Shown piece after piece: positions 48,360 through 57,612 of a DNA stretch of 59,853 bases; position 1 is the first letter of the stretch; every line of letters starts with the position of its first letter. The stretch comes from Deltaproteobacteria bacterium (lineage in GTDB: Bacteria; Desulfobacterota; Desulfomonilia; Desulfomonilales; Desulfomonilaceae), in the NCBI GenBank assembly GCA_026388665.1, contig JAPLJJ010000088.1, positions 1 to 59,853 on the forward strand. Direction: 5' to 3'. A program made the position numbers and the translations under genes. The notes below the pieces were generated by a model. The model had not been told where the DNA came from. It did not search any database and saw only the letters and a list, made by a program, of their open reading frames with translations.

Positions 48360-48884
48360 ATGAAGACAATGACAAAAAAAGAGTTGTTCAGTCAGCAGGA
48401 AATAGCTGCTCGCGTGAGAGAACTAGGTTATCAGATATCTAAAGACTACAACGACAGGCGTATCGTTCTAGTTGGAATACTCAAGGGCGCGTTTGTTTTC
48501 ATGGCCGATCTGGCTAGAAACATCGCTTGCCCGTGTCTCGTGGATTTTGTCAGAATATCGTCATACGGGAATCAAACGGTGAGTAGCGGTAACCTTGACA
48601 TAATAATGGATGTAAGTCTACCGATAGAGGGTAAGGATGTGATCCTTGTAGACGATATAGTTGACACTGGCTTAACTCTTCATCAATTCAGAGAATATTT
48701 GAAGGATCGCAACCCGAATTCACTCAAGACTGCCGCGCTGATAGATAAAACAGCGAGAAGAGAAAAGTTCGTTGAAGTCGATTACTGCGGATTCAAGGTG
48801 GAGGATGGTTTCATCGTGGGCTATGGCCTGGACTGTGCCGAAGAATTTAGAAACCTGGATGGCCTTTACTTGTTAGAGGAGTGA
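48360..48884 (+). CDS. hpt: hypoxanthine phosphoribosyltransferase
   Basis: A 174-residue purine-salvage phosphoribosyltransferase that makes IMP (or GMP) from the base and PRPP. VGILKGAFVFMADLAR is the PPi loop, the flexible loop follows, and VILVDDIVDTGLTL is the PRPP-binding motif; VEDGFIVGYGLDC ends the family pattern. The ATG at 48360 follows GGAG by ten bases; an upstream in-frame ATG at 48327 is not supported. Confidence 0.95.
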   Translation: MKTMTKKELFSQQEIAARVRELGYQISKDYNDRRIVLVGILKGAFVFMADLARNIACPCLVDFVRISSYGNQTVSSGNLDIIMDVSLPIEGKDVILVDDIVDTGLTLHQFREYLKDRNPNSLKTAALIDKTARREKFVEVDYCGFKVEDGFIVGYGLDCAEEFRNLDGLYLLEE

Positions 48885-48957
48885 GAATCTCATACGTGAA
48901 GAAAATCAGCCTGAAGTATCTTGTTCAGCGATAAATCAACTGTTTTGACATGAGGCA

Positions 48958-49275
48958 TTAGACTTGCGGGCCTCTCAGAAAATTCCTGAGAATGTTTTTG
49001 AACTGCGTGATTCCAAAGAGAACACTGGACAGCCATCCTCCTATAACTCCAACTAAAAAGATTTCAGGTGAGTCAATCCCCGATGATCTTATTTTCAGAT
49101 GTAGCAACAGATATGTTGTTCCAAATGATACGACGCAGGCCAACATATAGATTCTATTAAATTTTAGCTTATCAATTTTGAAAAGAAACCCCATCAACCA
49201 GAAGATGACGCTAATTGCCCCGATTGAGGCGGCAAATCCCATAAAACCAGCTTTGATTAAGAGATTGTAGTCCAT
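48958..49275 (-). CDS. hypothetical small membrane protein
   Basis: A 105-residue protein with three hydrophobic spans (about residues 9-30, 41-60 and 72-90) and basic loops, probably in the inner membrane with the N-terminus outside. No family is recognised. The ribosome site is weak. It is convergent with hpt and lies after the nfn genes, with an unusual inverted repeat (49301-49344) in between. Confidence 0.55.
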   Translation of the reverse strand: MDYNLLIKAGFMGFAASIGAISVIFWLMGFLFKIDKLKFNRIYMLACVVSFGTTYLLLHLKIRSSGIDSPEIFLVGVIGGWLSSVLFGITQFKNILRNFLRGPQV

Positions 49276-49300
49276 GATAGTTCTAAGGCGGATGAGATCT

Positions 49301-49344
49301 CTGGAGCGGCAGTTCTAATAACAAATCTTAAGAAACCGCTCCAG
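49301..49344. repeat. perfect nine-base inverted repeat
   Basis: CTGGAGCGG (49301-49309) and CCGCTCCAG (49336-49344) are separated by 26 bases containing TCTTAAGA. There is no U tract. It lies between nfnB and the small membrane protein gene, and could be an operator, a processing site or a poor terminator. Confidence 0.5.
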
Positions 49345-49377
49345 GATTCAATCCAATTTATCAGTTAGGACCTGATC

Positions 49378-50805
49378 TTAACCGATACCGAAAGTGTCAA
49401 GCATCGAGAGGGCTGCTTTTCTACCCGCGCCCATCGCCAAAATAACAGTCGCTGCGCCTGTTACAATATCTCCACCAGCCCATATCCGATCACGGGAAGT
49501 CTTTCCGGTTTCAAGATCAGCGACAATGTTGCCCCACTTGTTGGTTTCTAACTTCTTTGTGCTTGTGGGGACCAAGGGATTAGCCGCGTTACCTATTGCG
49601 ACAATCACAGTGTCGCATTCTATATGCGCTGTTTCCCCGGGAATCGCCACTGGACGTCGTCGACCGGAAGCGTCTGGTTCACCGAGCTGCATTTTTTGAA
49701 CATTCACACCAACCGCCCAACCGGCGTCATTTCCAACGATTTCAGTGGGAGAGTTCAGGAGCTGAAATTTCACACCTTCCTCAACAGCGTGATGTACCTC
49801 TTCAGTTCGAGCTGGCAACTCATCCATGGTTCGTCTGTATACGATTGTTACTTCTTCGGCCCCTAGGCGCAAGGCAGTTCTCGCCGAATCCATAGCCACG
49901 TTACCTCCTCCAAACACTACGACCCTACGACCTTTTGCGATCGGCGTATCCGCCTGAGGGAACAAATAGGCTTTCATCAAATTGGCTCGAGTCAAGAATT
50001 CGTTTGCCGAGTAGACCCCGTTTAGATTTTCGCCAGGAATTTTCAAAAACAGAGGCGCTCCAGCGCCGGAGCCAATAAACACTCCGTCATATTTACGTTT
50101 CTCGAGCATATCATCTACTGTTTCTATTCTTCCAACAACCCAGTTGGTTTTGAACTCGACGCCCATTTTTTGGAGTTCATCAACTTCTGCTCTGACGATT
50201 GCTTTGGGGAGCCTAAACTCAGGGATGCCGTAGACAAGCACTCCGCCAAGTTCGTGCAAGGCTTCGAAAACCGTTACAGCAACACCTTTTTTGATAAGAG
50301 CGCCAGACAGGGTTAGCCCTGCGGGTCCGGACCCGACAACCCCAACTCTTAATCCGGTAGATTTCGGAAGCTCCGGCCTCTTGCCATCATCGTGAAGGGC
50401 TGCGTAATCAGCCACGTATCTTTCGAGCCTTCCAATTGCGCACGGCTCATTTTTCCCTTTTGCCCCAACAACGCACTTAGCCTCGCACTGGCTTTCCTGT
50501 GGACACACTCTTCCGGCTATCCTCGGTAAGCTGTTTTTTTCCTTGATTTTCCAAGCGGCCCCCATGAGGTCTCCGCTCTTCACCAGTTGAACAAAATCAG
50601 GAATGTCGACTTCAACAGGGCAACCCTTTATACAGGAAGGTTTCTTGCACTGAAGACACCGACTGGCTTCCAGCAGCGCCAGATCGTTATCATATCCCAG
50701 GGCCACTTCATAAAAGTTGTGAGCCCTCTCTATCGGATTCTGTTCAGGCATTTTCTGCCTGGGAATCTTGGGTTTTTTAGTTGGTTTAGACACTTGGTCG
50801 CTCAT
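49378..50805 (-). CDS. nfnB: NADPH-dependent subunit of ferredoxin:NADP+ transhydrogenase (NfnB/GltA-like)
   Basis: A 475-residue Fe-S flavoprotein of the glutamate-synthase small-subunit family. N-terminal Cys (CLQCKKPSCIKGCPVEVDIP, then CPQESQCEAKC) bind two [4Fe-4S] clusters, VVGSGPAGLTLSG binds FAD and VVFGGGNVAMD binds NADP(H). Because the FAD/NAD subunit NfnA precedes it and overlaps by one base (TAATG), the pair is best read as bifurcating NfnAB rather than glutamate synthase. It couples ferredoxin and NADH oxidation to NADP+ reduction, or the reverse. The ATG at 50805 follows GGAGGC inside nfnA. Confidence 0.9.
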   Translation of the reverse strand: MSDQVSKPTKKPKIPRQKMPEQNPIERAHNFYEVALGYDNDLALLEASRCLQCKKPSCIKGCPVEVDIPDFVQLVKSGDLMGAAWKIKEKNSLPRIAGRVCPQESQCEAKCVVGAKGKNEPCAIGRLERYVADYAALHDDGKRPELPKSTGLRVGVVGSGPAGLTLSGALIKKGVAVTVFEALHELGGVLVYGIPEFRLPKAIVRAEVDELQKMGVEFKTNWVVGRIETVDDMLEKRKYDGVFIGSGAGAPLFLKIPGENLNGVYSANEFLTRANLMKAYLFPQADTPIAKGRRVVVFGGGNVAMDSARTALRLGAEEVTIVYRRTMDELPARTEEVHHAVEEGVKFQLLNSPTEIVGNDAGWAVGVNVQKMQLGEPDASGRRRPVAIPGETAHIECDTVIVAIGNAANPLVPTSTKKLETNKWGNIVADLETGKTSRDRIWAGGDIVTGAATVILAMGAGRKAALSMLDTFGIG

Positions 50806-51665
50806 TATGCGCCTCCGGGGAACGTGCATTGACACCCACGGGGTGTCTCACGGAAGTTGTTGAGAGCAATCAGTTCCGGGCCTTTGTACATTGCCAGTCG
50901 CTTCATCAATAGATCGAAATCTACCTGAAGGCCATCGAATTCCGGTCCATCAACGCATCCAAACATGGTTTTTCCTGCAACTTCGACTCTGCAAGCCCCA
51001 CACATTCCAGTGCCGTCAACCATGATAGGATTCAAACTCACCACTGTAGGAAGATTGACCTTTCTGGTTACGTTACACACGGCTTTCATCATAGGGACAG
51101 GACCAATGGCCACTACGAGATCTATCTTTGTTCCTTTATCGATCAGACCTTGAAGCACTTGCGTCACAAAGCCGTGAACGCCGAAGGACCCGTCGTCAGT
51201 AGAAATAATAAGCTCGTCGCTTACCTTCTTGATCTCCTCGGTCATGATTAGCAGACCTTCGGTGCGTGCGCCGATGATGCTGATAACATGGTTCCCGGCA
51301 TCATGCATTCCCTTTGTAATAGGATAAAGCGGCGCTACACCTATGCCGCCACCTACTCCAACAACAGTACCGAACTTTTCAAGATGAGTCGGTTTTCCGA
51401 GAGGTCCGCACATATCCTCAAACTTCTCGCCCACACACATGGTTCCCATGAAGTAGGTCGTCGTTCCAACTTCTTGCCAGACAAGGGTAATAGTTCCTTT
51501 TTCAGCATCCTTGTCCGCAACGGTAAGTGGAATTCTTTCTCCGTCTTTGTGGGTACGCAAGATTATGAACTGACCCGGCAGATGGGCCCTGGCGATATCT
51601 GGAGCTGAAATTACGGCGCGATTCACCCCCGGGCCTATACGTTCTTTTTCAAGAATTTCAAACAT
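50805..51665 (-). CDS. nfnA: NADH-dependent subunit of ferredoxin:NADP+ transhydrogenase (NfnA)
   Basis: A 286-residue ferredoxin-reductase-like protein. The FAD domain (LPGQFIILR, IPLTVAD) and NAD domain (VGVGGGIGVAPLYP) are followed by a [2Fe-2S] site, GTGMCGACRVEV with a later FGCVDGPEF. The layout is that of NfnA and of the PyrK/sulfide dehydrogenase relatives, and pairing with nfnB decides the assignment. The ATG at 51665 follows GAGGAGG. With nfnB it forms an operon at the end of a 274-base gap that shows no other gene. Confidence 0.9.
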   Translation of the reverse strand: MFEILEKERIGPGVNRAVISAPDIARAHLPGQFIILRTHKDGERIPLTVADKDAEKGTITLVWQEVGTTTYFMGTMCVGEKFEDMCGPLGKPTHLEKFGTVVGVGGGIGVAPLYPITKGMHDAGNHVISIIGARTEGLLIMTEEIKKVSDELIISTDDGSFGVHGFVTQVLQGLIDKGTKIDLVVAIGPVPMMKAVCNVTRKVNLPTVVSLNPIMVDGTGMCGACRVEVAGKTMFGCVDGPEFDGLQVDFDLLMKRLAMYKGPELIALNNFRETPRGCQCTFPGGA

Positions 51666-51939
51666 GAAATAAACCTCCTCAGGCTTCTATACGGAAAAAT
51701 TTTCTCAGGAAAACTCGCTCGGCTGGTATGATGTGTCGAAAGCAGAGTTACAATTAAAATAAGTATCATAACAAAACTATGACGAGCAACAAGTTTATGG
51801 ACCTGAAATCAGACCAATTGTTGGAGGAAACAATCCGGCGCTTAACCGGCATATGAAGAGAGTTAAAATTAAAGAGATTTAGATCCTGGAGTTCGCTATT
51901 GTGAAATCGTGAATAAACAATCGCTCCTATTTAGAAGCA

Positions 51940-54168
51940 TCACTCAAGCCGGGCTCTGATATTCTTGAATTCATTTTGCTGACGCAATTCTTGAAAAACC
52001 GGGTCCTGAGAAATCTTGTCCGAGTTACGGTAGCCTCTGTCTATGGCCTTGTTCAAGGCTTGGAAAGCGAGAGAGTTCTGGTGGTTCAAAGCATACATAC
52101 CCGCTAGGTTGTAATAATGAGTCGGGTCTCCAGGTTCGGCCTCAACTGCTTTCTGCATCCACTTTATAGCCTCTGTTGTTTTGCCTGAAATCGCTAAAGT
52201 AAGGGCGTAAGGGGAAAAAAGCTGAATAGAATCCGGATATTTTGCAATCCCTTTTGTAATGAGGTTTGTCGCATCAGCCACACGCGCTGATTCCAACAAC
52301 AACATTGCCAGGTTGGCGTAAACTTCCGGCATGTCATGACCGGAATGAAGGATATCCTCATAAGTTCGTTGCGCTTCGTTTTTAATTCCTGCTTTATACA
52401 GTGCTATGGCAAGGGAAAGCCTTAACTCTGGGTCGCCACCGGAAAGTCGGACAGCTTCTCTATATCGATCAATGGCATCTCGAAATTGATGATCCTCAAG
52501 AGCAAAAGCGCCGAGCATTTTGTGAACCTCAGGATTATCAGTTTCACGGGCGGCAATTCGTAACAGCGCCTGCCTGGCTTCATCCTTTTTACCCGCCCAT
52601 CTAAGCGTTTTTGCGAGGTTTAAGTCTCGAAGCTCGAAAATAGAAGGATCTAGAGATTTCAAGCCTTGATCCATCACCGACAAGATTTCATTCTCATTCA
52701 ATGCCCTGCATGATTTCACCAACCCCATTTTTTCTATTCTCTGAAACAAGAGCGCAGCCAAAGCCTGGTGCAGTTCGATAGTCGGATGAACATGATCCAG
52801 AAAGCTTTCGTCCCCAGGTATGCCGGATGTGCTCCCATGTTTCTTCGCATAGGAATCAACAAAGTCGGAAAAACCAATAAGGTTGATTCTATTCTCATCC
52901 GCAATGCGTCGAATTGACTCAATTATCGGTGATGTAGCCCTTAACGGACAGACATCAAGATCTCTAGCTTTCACAAAATTTAGCCGAGCTTCTTCATCGA
53001 GCCCTTCTCCTTCGAGGGCCTTTCCCTTCAAGAAATAGGTGAGCGCGTATAACGGATCTTTAGACTCAATCTCATTTAGTTCAGCAATTGCTTTTTGGTA
53101 TTGTCTTTGCGAAACTAGATATTTGATCTCATTCAGTTTACGCTCGATCCGGGCTCGCTCGGATTGGCTAGAGTTCTTTTCATGTTCTGATTTGAAGGGC
53201 GAGAAATCTTTCAGGTTGGAAGGAGTTTCTACCAAAATAACCGGGACTTCGGCCGCGTCGCACAGCGAAATCATTTGCTTGAGATTATAAGCAAAATGCT
53301 GCACAACTCCGTTCGAGAATTCTTCATCTCGATAGTACAGATCCAGACCTGCGCTTTTATCCAAAATGGTGGTCGCCTCGTCATTCAAAAGAGTTCTGCC
53401 GGGCAGCCTTGAATTGGAAGTAGTCGGTTTTTGATTGGATCCTATGCTTGTGGGTCTTACCTTGTTGATTATCGGAGACAGGAGAGTTTCCAAACCCTTA
53501 TAGATCCTAAGATATTCCAGATGAGACCGTAGAGAAATGACAAGAGAACCCTGCTGAAACAGACTCGAATAACTGCGGCGCTCAAGGAATTCGTTGTGGC
53601 CGACATAGATTATTACTAGGTCAGGATTGTAACTTAACCCCTCTTTGACCAAGTGAACGATCCGGTATGAGGCATAAGATATTCCTCCAACGTTGATAAC
53701 CTCAATGTTCTTTTCCGGACACGACGTTTTTAAGAGATCTTCTAACCATCTGGAATAAGAAGTTTGACCATCAAACGGATGACCGTACGTCGTCGATTCA
53801 CCGAATGAAAAGACCCGAAACGTATTTTTTCGCTTTTCAACGGGGAAGGATATTTTGTTAAAATATTTTAATCGATTGGGAGAAATTGACGCGACACCGT
53901 TATTGACGGAAAACAGAGGACGGACAGCAGAAAACCCTACGAAAGGGTCCTCAATGTTCACAGTTGGGGTCCACACAAGGCGAAGACCGATCTCTATTAG
54001 GGCAAGCAACAACAAACAAATGACTATGCCAATGGAAACATTCTTGATCCAGCCCCTAAGAGAATTTTCGTTTATTGGACTATTATCGAGTAAGATTGTT
54101 GAATCAGGGGCAGCCGATTCCTTCTTGGTTTTTACTAAAGCTCGCCGATTCTTGGATTTCGAACGCAT
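51940..54168 (-). CDS. membrane-anchored SGNH/GDSL hydrolase with TPR repeats
   Basis: A 742-residue protein. A signal anchor lies at about residues 42-64 after a basic cytoplasmic tail. The SGNH esterase-like domain follows: block I FSFGESTTYG with the Ser, block II Gly in NVGGISYASYR, block III YVGHNEFLERR, and block V FLDHVHP with Asp and His. The C-terminal 250 residues are tetratricopeptide repeats (VHKMLGAFALEDHQFRDAID, PTHYYNLAGMYALNHQNSLA and others). It probably modifies an extracytoplasmic polymer or lipid, with the TPRs binding a partner. It has no operon neighbours. Confidence 0.83.
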   Translation of the reverse strand: MRSKSKNRRALVKTKKESAAPDSTILLDNSPINENSLRGWIKNVSIGIVICLLLLALIEIGLRLVWTPTVNIEDPFVGFSAVRPLFSVNNGVASISPNRLKYFNKISFPVEKRKNTFRVFSFGESTTYGHPFDGQTSYSRWLEDLLKTSCPEKNIEVINVGGISYASYRIVHLVKEGLSYNPDLVIIYVGHNEFLERRSYSSLFQQGSLVISLRSHLEYLRIYKGLETLLSPIINKVRPTSIGSNQKPTTSNSRLPGRTLLNDEATTILDKSAGLDLYYRDEEFSNGVVQHFAYNLKQMISLCDAAEVPVILVETPSNLKDFSPFKSEHEKNSSQSERARIERKLNEIKYLVSQRQYQKAIAELNEIESKDPLYALTYFLKGKALEGEGLDEEARLNFVKARDLDVCPLRATSPIIESIRRIADENRINLIGFSDFVDSYAKKHGSTSGIPGDESFLDHVHPTIELHQALAALLFQRIEKMGLVKSCRALNENEILSVMDQGLKSLDPSIFELRDLNLAKTLRWAGKKDEARQALLRIAARETDNPEVHKMLGAFALEDHQFRDAIDRYREAVRLSGGDPELRLSLAIALYKAGIKNEAQRTYEDILHSGHDMPEVYANLAMLLLESARVADATNLITKGIAKYPDSIQLFSPYALTLAISGKTTEAIKWMQKAVEAEPGDPTHYYNLAGMYALNHQNSLAFQALNKAIDRGYRNSDKISQDPVFQELRQQNEFKNIRARLE

Positions 54169-54351
54169 GACAAACTCTCACAAACGCTATCTATAAGTTG
54201 TGCTTCCCAGCAAAGCGATTTTCATGATTTCTGCCGATATTTGACCTTCAGGCTAATTCCAATTAAAATTATAACAGGTCTGAAGATCCAATATTGAGAG
54301 TAAGGCTAAAGCCATTGAGAAATTTTGGCAACCTGACAGAGAGGGCATAAA

Positions 54352-54648
54352 ATGGGTAAGAGTTTTTTGTTAACGTGCGGGGCGTTTTTTCTACTAATTT
54401 TGTTCTGCAACACGGTTATAGCACAGGATCCGATCAAATGGTCGGCCCCGATGAATCATTACCCGGAGCAATGGTCACCTACACCCGCTCCACCGCAATA
54501 CAATCCGTACGGCTATTCATACCCGTACGGGGCTTATGGTTACGGCGGATATGGGCAAAACCAAGCCTATTCTTATGGTTATGGCGCGCCGGTTCAGCAG
54601 TATGGTGGTCAGTATTCCGGTAACCCATATTACTACTACGGCAGGTAA
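54352..54648 (+). CDS. small secreted Tyr/Gly-rich protein
   Basis: A 98-residue exported protein of no known family. Residues 1-24 are a signal peptide ending VIAQ. The mature part is low complexity: Pro-rich at first (WSPTPAPPQYNPYGY), then Tyr/Gly repeats (YGAYGYGGYGQNQAYSYGYG), ending YYYYGR. About a quarter of the mature residues are Tyr. Such proteins can be cross-linked or adhesive. AGAGGG precedes the ATG. It is convergent with proS and stands alone. Confidence 0.7.
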   Translation: MGKSFLLTCGAFFLLILFCNTVIAQDPIKWSAPMNHYPEQWSPTPAPPQYNPYGYSYPYGAYGYGGYGQNQAYSYGYGAPVQQYGGQYSGNPYYYYGR

Positions 54649-54665
54649 CCGGCGGCGTTTTGCAT

Positions 54666-56384
54666 CTAGAATTCAGCTAACCAGGAGTCGATCTGTGTCT
54701 TGACCACAGAGACCAGCTCGTCTGGTGAAACCAGGTTGGTCTCCTTAGTTTTTCGGTTTCTCAGTTCGACCTTTCCCTGAGCCAGGGCCTTTTGGCCAAC
54801 CGTTATTCTGAACGGTATGCCGAACAGATCAGCGTCCTTGAATTTCACTCCCGGACGTTCGTCTCTGTCATCCCAGAGCGCGTCTATCCCACTACTCCAC
54901 AGGTTCTCGTAAACTTTCTGCGCTGCCTCATTAATCGTATCGGATTTGGCTCCCACAGGTGTAACAATGGCAGTGAATGGCGCCAACGGGGGTGGGAAGA
55001 TAATGCCGTCGTCATCATGATTTTGTTCGATAGCTGCGGCCAACACGCGACTGACACCAATTCCATAACATCCCATTATCATCAAAGTTTCTTTCCCCTC
55101 CGGGTCAAGAAATGACGCGTTCATGGCTTTTGAATATTTGTCTCCAAGTTTGAAAATATGTCCAACTTCAATACCTCTGCTCAAGCGCAAGGTCCCTGAA
55201 CAATGCGGGCACATATCACCTTCAGTCGCTGCTCTGAAATCTCCAAAGTTGTTCACTTGAAAATGATTCCGCGGATCAACGTTTACGAGGTGCGTGTCAG
55301 CCTCATTCGCTCCAATTACAGCCGATTCTATTTCGACGATAGCGTTGTCGGCAAGGACCACCACGTTTCTCAATCCAATAGGGCCTGAAAATCCCAATGG
55401 ACCACCGGTAACCTCTTGGATAAGGTTGGCGTTGGCCATTTCAAGTTCAGAAACGTTCAGAAAATTTTTTATCTTCACTTCATTGAGTTCGTGATCGCCT
55501 CTCAACAGGACAGCGATCGGTCCGTTTTCCGTCCTGAGTATAAGTGTCTTGATGATAGCTCTAGGATTTACGCCTAAAAATTTGGCCACATCATCTACAG
55601 TTGTGACACCTGGGGTCTTGACCTTTTCCGGGGTACCGGACAGAGCTGGAAGCGAAGCTGGAAGACACCGAATCTCGGCCTTTTCTAAATTCGCTGCGTA
55701 ATCACATGAATCACAGGATACTATGGTGTCTTCGCCTGTAGCGGCCAACACCATGAATTCATGTGAAAAACTACCGCCAATAGGACCTGAATCGGCCTCC
55801 ACAGCCCTGAATTTTAGACCACAACGCCGGAAAGTTTTTTCGTAAGCGTCTCGCATTTGACGGTATGATTCTTCGGCCCCTTCCTCTGTCGCGTCAAAAG
55901 AATAGCCGTCCTTCATCATGAACTCACGTCCCCGCATCAATCCAAAACGAGGTCTGATTTCGTCACGAAACTTAGTCTGAATCTGGTACAAATTTAGAGG
56001 AAGGTCCCGATAAGAACGGACCTCACGTCGGACGAGGTCGGTGATAACTTCCTCATGAGTAGGGCCGAGGCAACATTCCCTGTCGTGCCTGTCCTTGAAT
56101 CTCAGAAGCTCTTTTCCATAGATCTCCCAACGGCCTGATTCTTTCCAGAGTTCGGATGGTTGCACCACGGGCATGAAAACTTCCTGCGCGCCTGCGGCGT
56201 TCATTTCTTCTCGAACGATCTGTTCCACTTTGCGCAATGAACGATAACCTAGAGGCAAATATGAATATATTCCCGCAGTCAACTTACGGATCATGCCGGC
56301 TCGTACCATGAGCTTATGGCTTATTACTTCCGCGTCCGCAGGATCTTCTTTAAGGGTAGGGGCCAGGAGCTTGGACAATTTCAT
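54666..56384 (-). CDS. proS: prolyl-tRNA synthetase (bacterial type)
   Basis: A 572-residue class II synthetase charging tRNA-Pro. Motif 1 lies around [20 protein letters not shown], motif 2 is [18 protein letters not shown] onward and motif 3 is [15 protein letters not shown] YbaK-like editing insert (about 225-390) removes mischarged alanine, and a C-terminal anticodon-binding domain starts with [11 protein letters not shown]. The length is that of the bacterial form. AGAGG lies eight bases before the ATG. Confidence 0.97.
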   Translation of the reverse strand: MKLSKLLAPTLKEDPADAEVISHKLMVRAGMIRKLTAGIYSYLPLGYRSLRKVEQIVREEMNAAGAQEVFMPVVQPSELWKESGRWEIYGKELLRFKDRHDRECCLGPTHEEVITDLVRREVRSYRDLPLNLYQIQTKFRDEIRPRFGLMRGREFMMKDGYSFDATEEGAEESYRQMRDAYEKTFRRCGLKFRAVEADSGPIGGSFSHEFMVLAATGEDTIVSCDSCDYAANLEKAEIRCLPASLPALSGTPEKVKTPGVTTVDDVAKFLGVNPRAIIKTLILRTENGPIAVLLRGDHELNEVKIKNFLNVSELEMANANLIQEVTGGPLGFSGPIGLRNVVVLADNAIVEIESAVIGANEADTHLVNVDPRNHFQVNNFGDFRAATEGDMCPHCSGTLRLSRGIEVGHIFKLGDKYSKAMNASFLDPEGKETLMIMGCYGIGVSRVLAAAIEQNHDDDGIIFPPPLAPFTAIVTPVGAKSDTINEAAQKVYENLWSSGIDALWDDRDERPGVKFKDADLFGIPFRITVGQKALAQGKVELRNRKTKETNLVSPDELVSVVKTQIDSWLAEF

Positions 56385-56411
56385 AAAAATTCCTCTGAAG
56401 GAGAATTCTAA

Positions 56412-56483
56412 ATGGTGAGTGAGGCATGTTTAACTTCACATGCCGGAGCCATTAACCTCACAAGTTTTAGCAGAATGGCCTGA
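56412..56483 (+). CDS. candidate 23-residue small ORF
   Basis: ATG at 56412 is eight bases after AAGGAG and the frame runs 23 codons to TGA ([16 protein letters not shown]...). It contains a perfect inverted repeat GGCATGT/ACATGCC (56423-56444). It lies on the strand opposite the proS start, 110 bases before the radical SAM gene. There is no homology evidence, so it may be a leader or chance. Confidence 0.25.
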   Translation: MVSEACLTSHAGAINLTSFSRMA

Positions 56484-56592
56484 AATAGGCAACGCCGGCC
56501 GATTGAGCAAGTCTCCTTTTGGTCATAATGACAAGGGAAGGGTGACAGCTCCCCCAATGTCATTTGTAGGAACCAAGCGATGAGAAATCCAA

Positions 56593-57612
56593 ATGAGTCA
56601 GTTAGAGCTTAATCAGATAGTTCTTTTTTGTTATGATATTTTTCAGAGGGTTCATTGGCTCATGCATCGTTCGCCGGATGAGATTTTACAGGTTGCTGGA
56701 GAACTCAAGCAGATTCTGGTTTCGTGCCGACTTTGTCCACGAGAATGTGGAGTAGACCGCACAAAAGGTGAATTGGGATTTTGTGGAGCGAGTTTACTAC
56801 CTTCAGTCAGCAGCATTGTTATGCATTTCGGTGAAGAGCCGCCTCTAGTTGGGGACCGTGGAGCAGGGACCATTTTTTTCGCTTATTGCAATCTTCGGTG
56901 TGTATTCTGTCAGAATCACCAGATTAGCCGGGGTCTTGTCGGTAAAGAGATTTTAGTCTCCGATTTAGCTTCTGAGATGATCCGTCTCCAGAACGAAGGA
57001 GCGTTAAACATTGAACCGGTTTCTCCAACTCATCAAGTTCATGCTTTCATAGAGGCCCTGGGGTTGGCTATCGGCAATGGGTTGAATTTACCGGTTGTCT
57101 ACAATTGTGGTGGATACGAATCTCTGGAAGTCATTAAATTAATTAACGGTATTGTTGATATTTACTTGCCTGATCTCAAGTATGCTGAAAATGACGCTGC
57201 ATCGGAATATTCAAGTTGTCCGGATTATGTGGAACATGCCAGGGCTGCTATATTGGAGATGTATTCGCAAGTAGGCGATTTAGAACTCGATCCGGATGGT
57301 AGCGCCGTCCGAGGCTTGATAATCAGGCATCTTGTTTTGCCGAACGACGCATCAGGCACAATTGACACATTACAGTGGATAAAGGCCAATCTATCCACCG
57401 ATGTTACAGTATCGTTGATGTCGCAATATTCGCCGATGTACGAAGCTCATAAATTCGATCAACTCAATACACGCATCAGTCAGGATGAGTATGAAAGGGT
57501 GGTTGATAAATGCTGGGAGCTTGGGTTCGAAAATGTTTTTATCCAGAACTTCGAATCTCAGGATCTGGGAATCCCCGATTTTACCGATGATGAGCCTTTT
57601 GAGTGGAGGTAG
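56593..57612 (+). CDS. PflA-like radical SAM protein (COG1313-type)
   Basis: A 339-residue radical SAM protein related to glycyl-radical activating enzymes. An N-terminal Cys set (Cys45, 48, 52 and 64; CRLCPRECGVDRTKGELGFC) probably holds an extra cluster or zinc. The SAM cluster motif is CNLRCVFCQN (Cys99, 103, 106). YNCGGYESLEVI and YLPDLKYAE follow as in the COG1313 (PflX-like) group. The substrate is unknown and no glycyl-radical enzyme is nearby. The gene stands alone; 670 bases of structured DNA follow. Confidence 0.87.
   Translation: MSQLELNQIVLFCYDIFQRVHWLMHRSPDEILQVAGELKQILVSCRLCPRECGVDRTKGELGFCGASLLPSVSSIVMHFGEEPPLVGDRGAGTIFFAYCNLRCVFCQNHQISRGLVGKEILVSDLASEMIRLQNEGALNIEPVSPTHQVHAFIEALGLAIGNGLNLPVVYNCGGYESLEVIKLINGIVDIYLPDLKYAENDAASEYSSCPDYVEHARAAILEMYSQVGDLELDPDGSAVRGLIIRHLVLPNDASGTIDTLQWIKANLSTDVTVSLMSQYSPMYEAHKFDQLNTRISQDEYERVVDKCWELGFENVFIQNFESQDLGIPDFTDDEPFEWR

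Noticed and set aside
49378-50805. Glutamate synthase small subunit (gltD)
   Set aside because: No large subunit is adjacent, and the overlapping upstream NfnA-type gene makes the transhydrogenase reading better.
51779-51856. 25-codon plus-strand frame in the gap upstream of nfnA
   Set aside because: No ribosome site, no homology, and it lies in a gap that also carries the nfnA leader.
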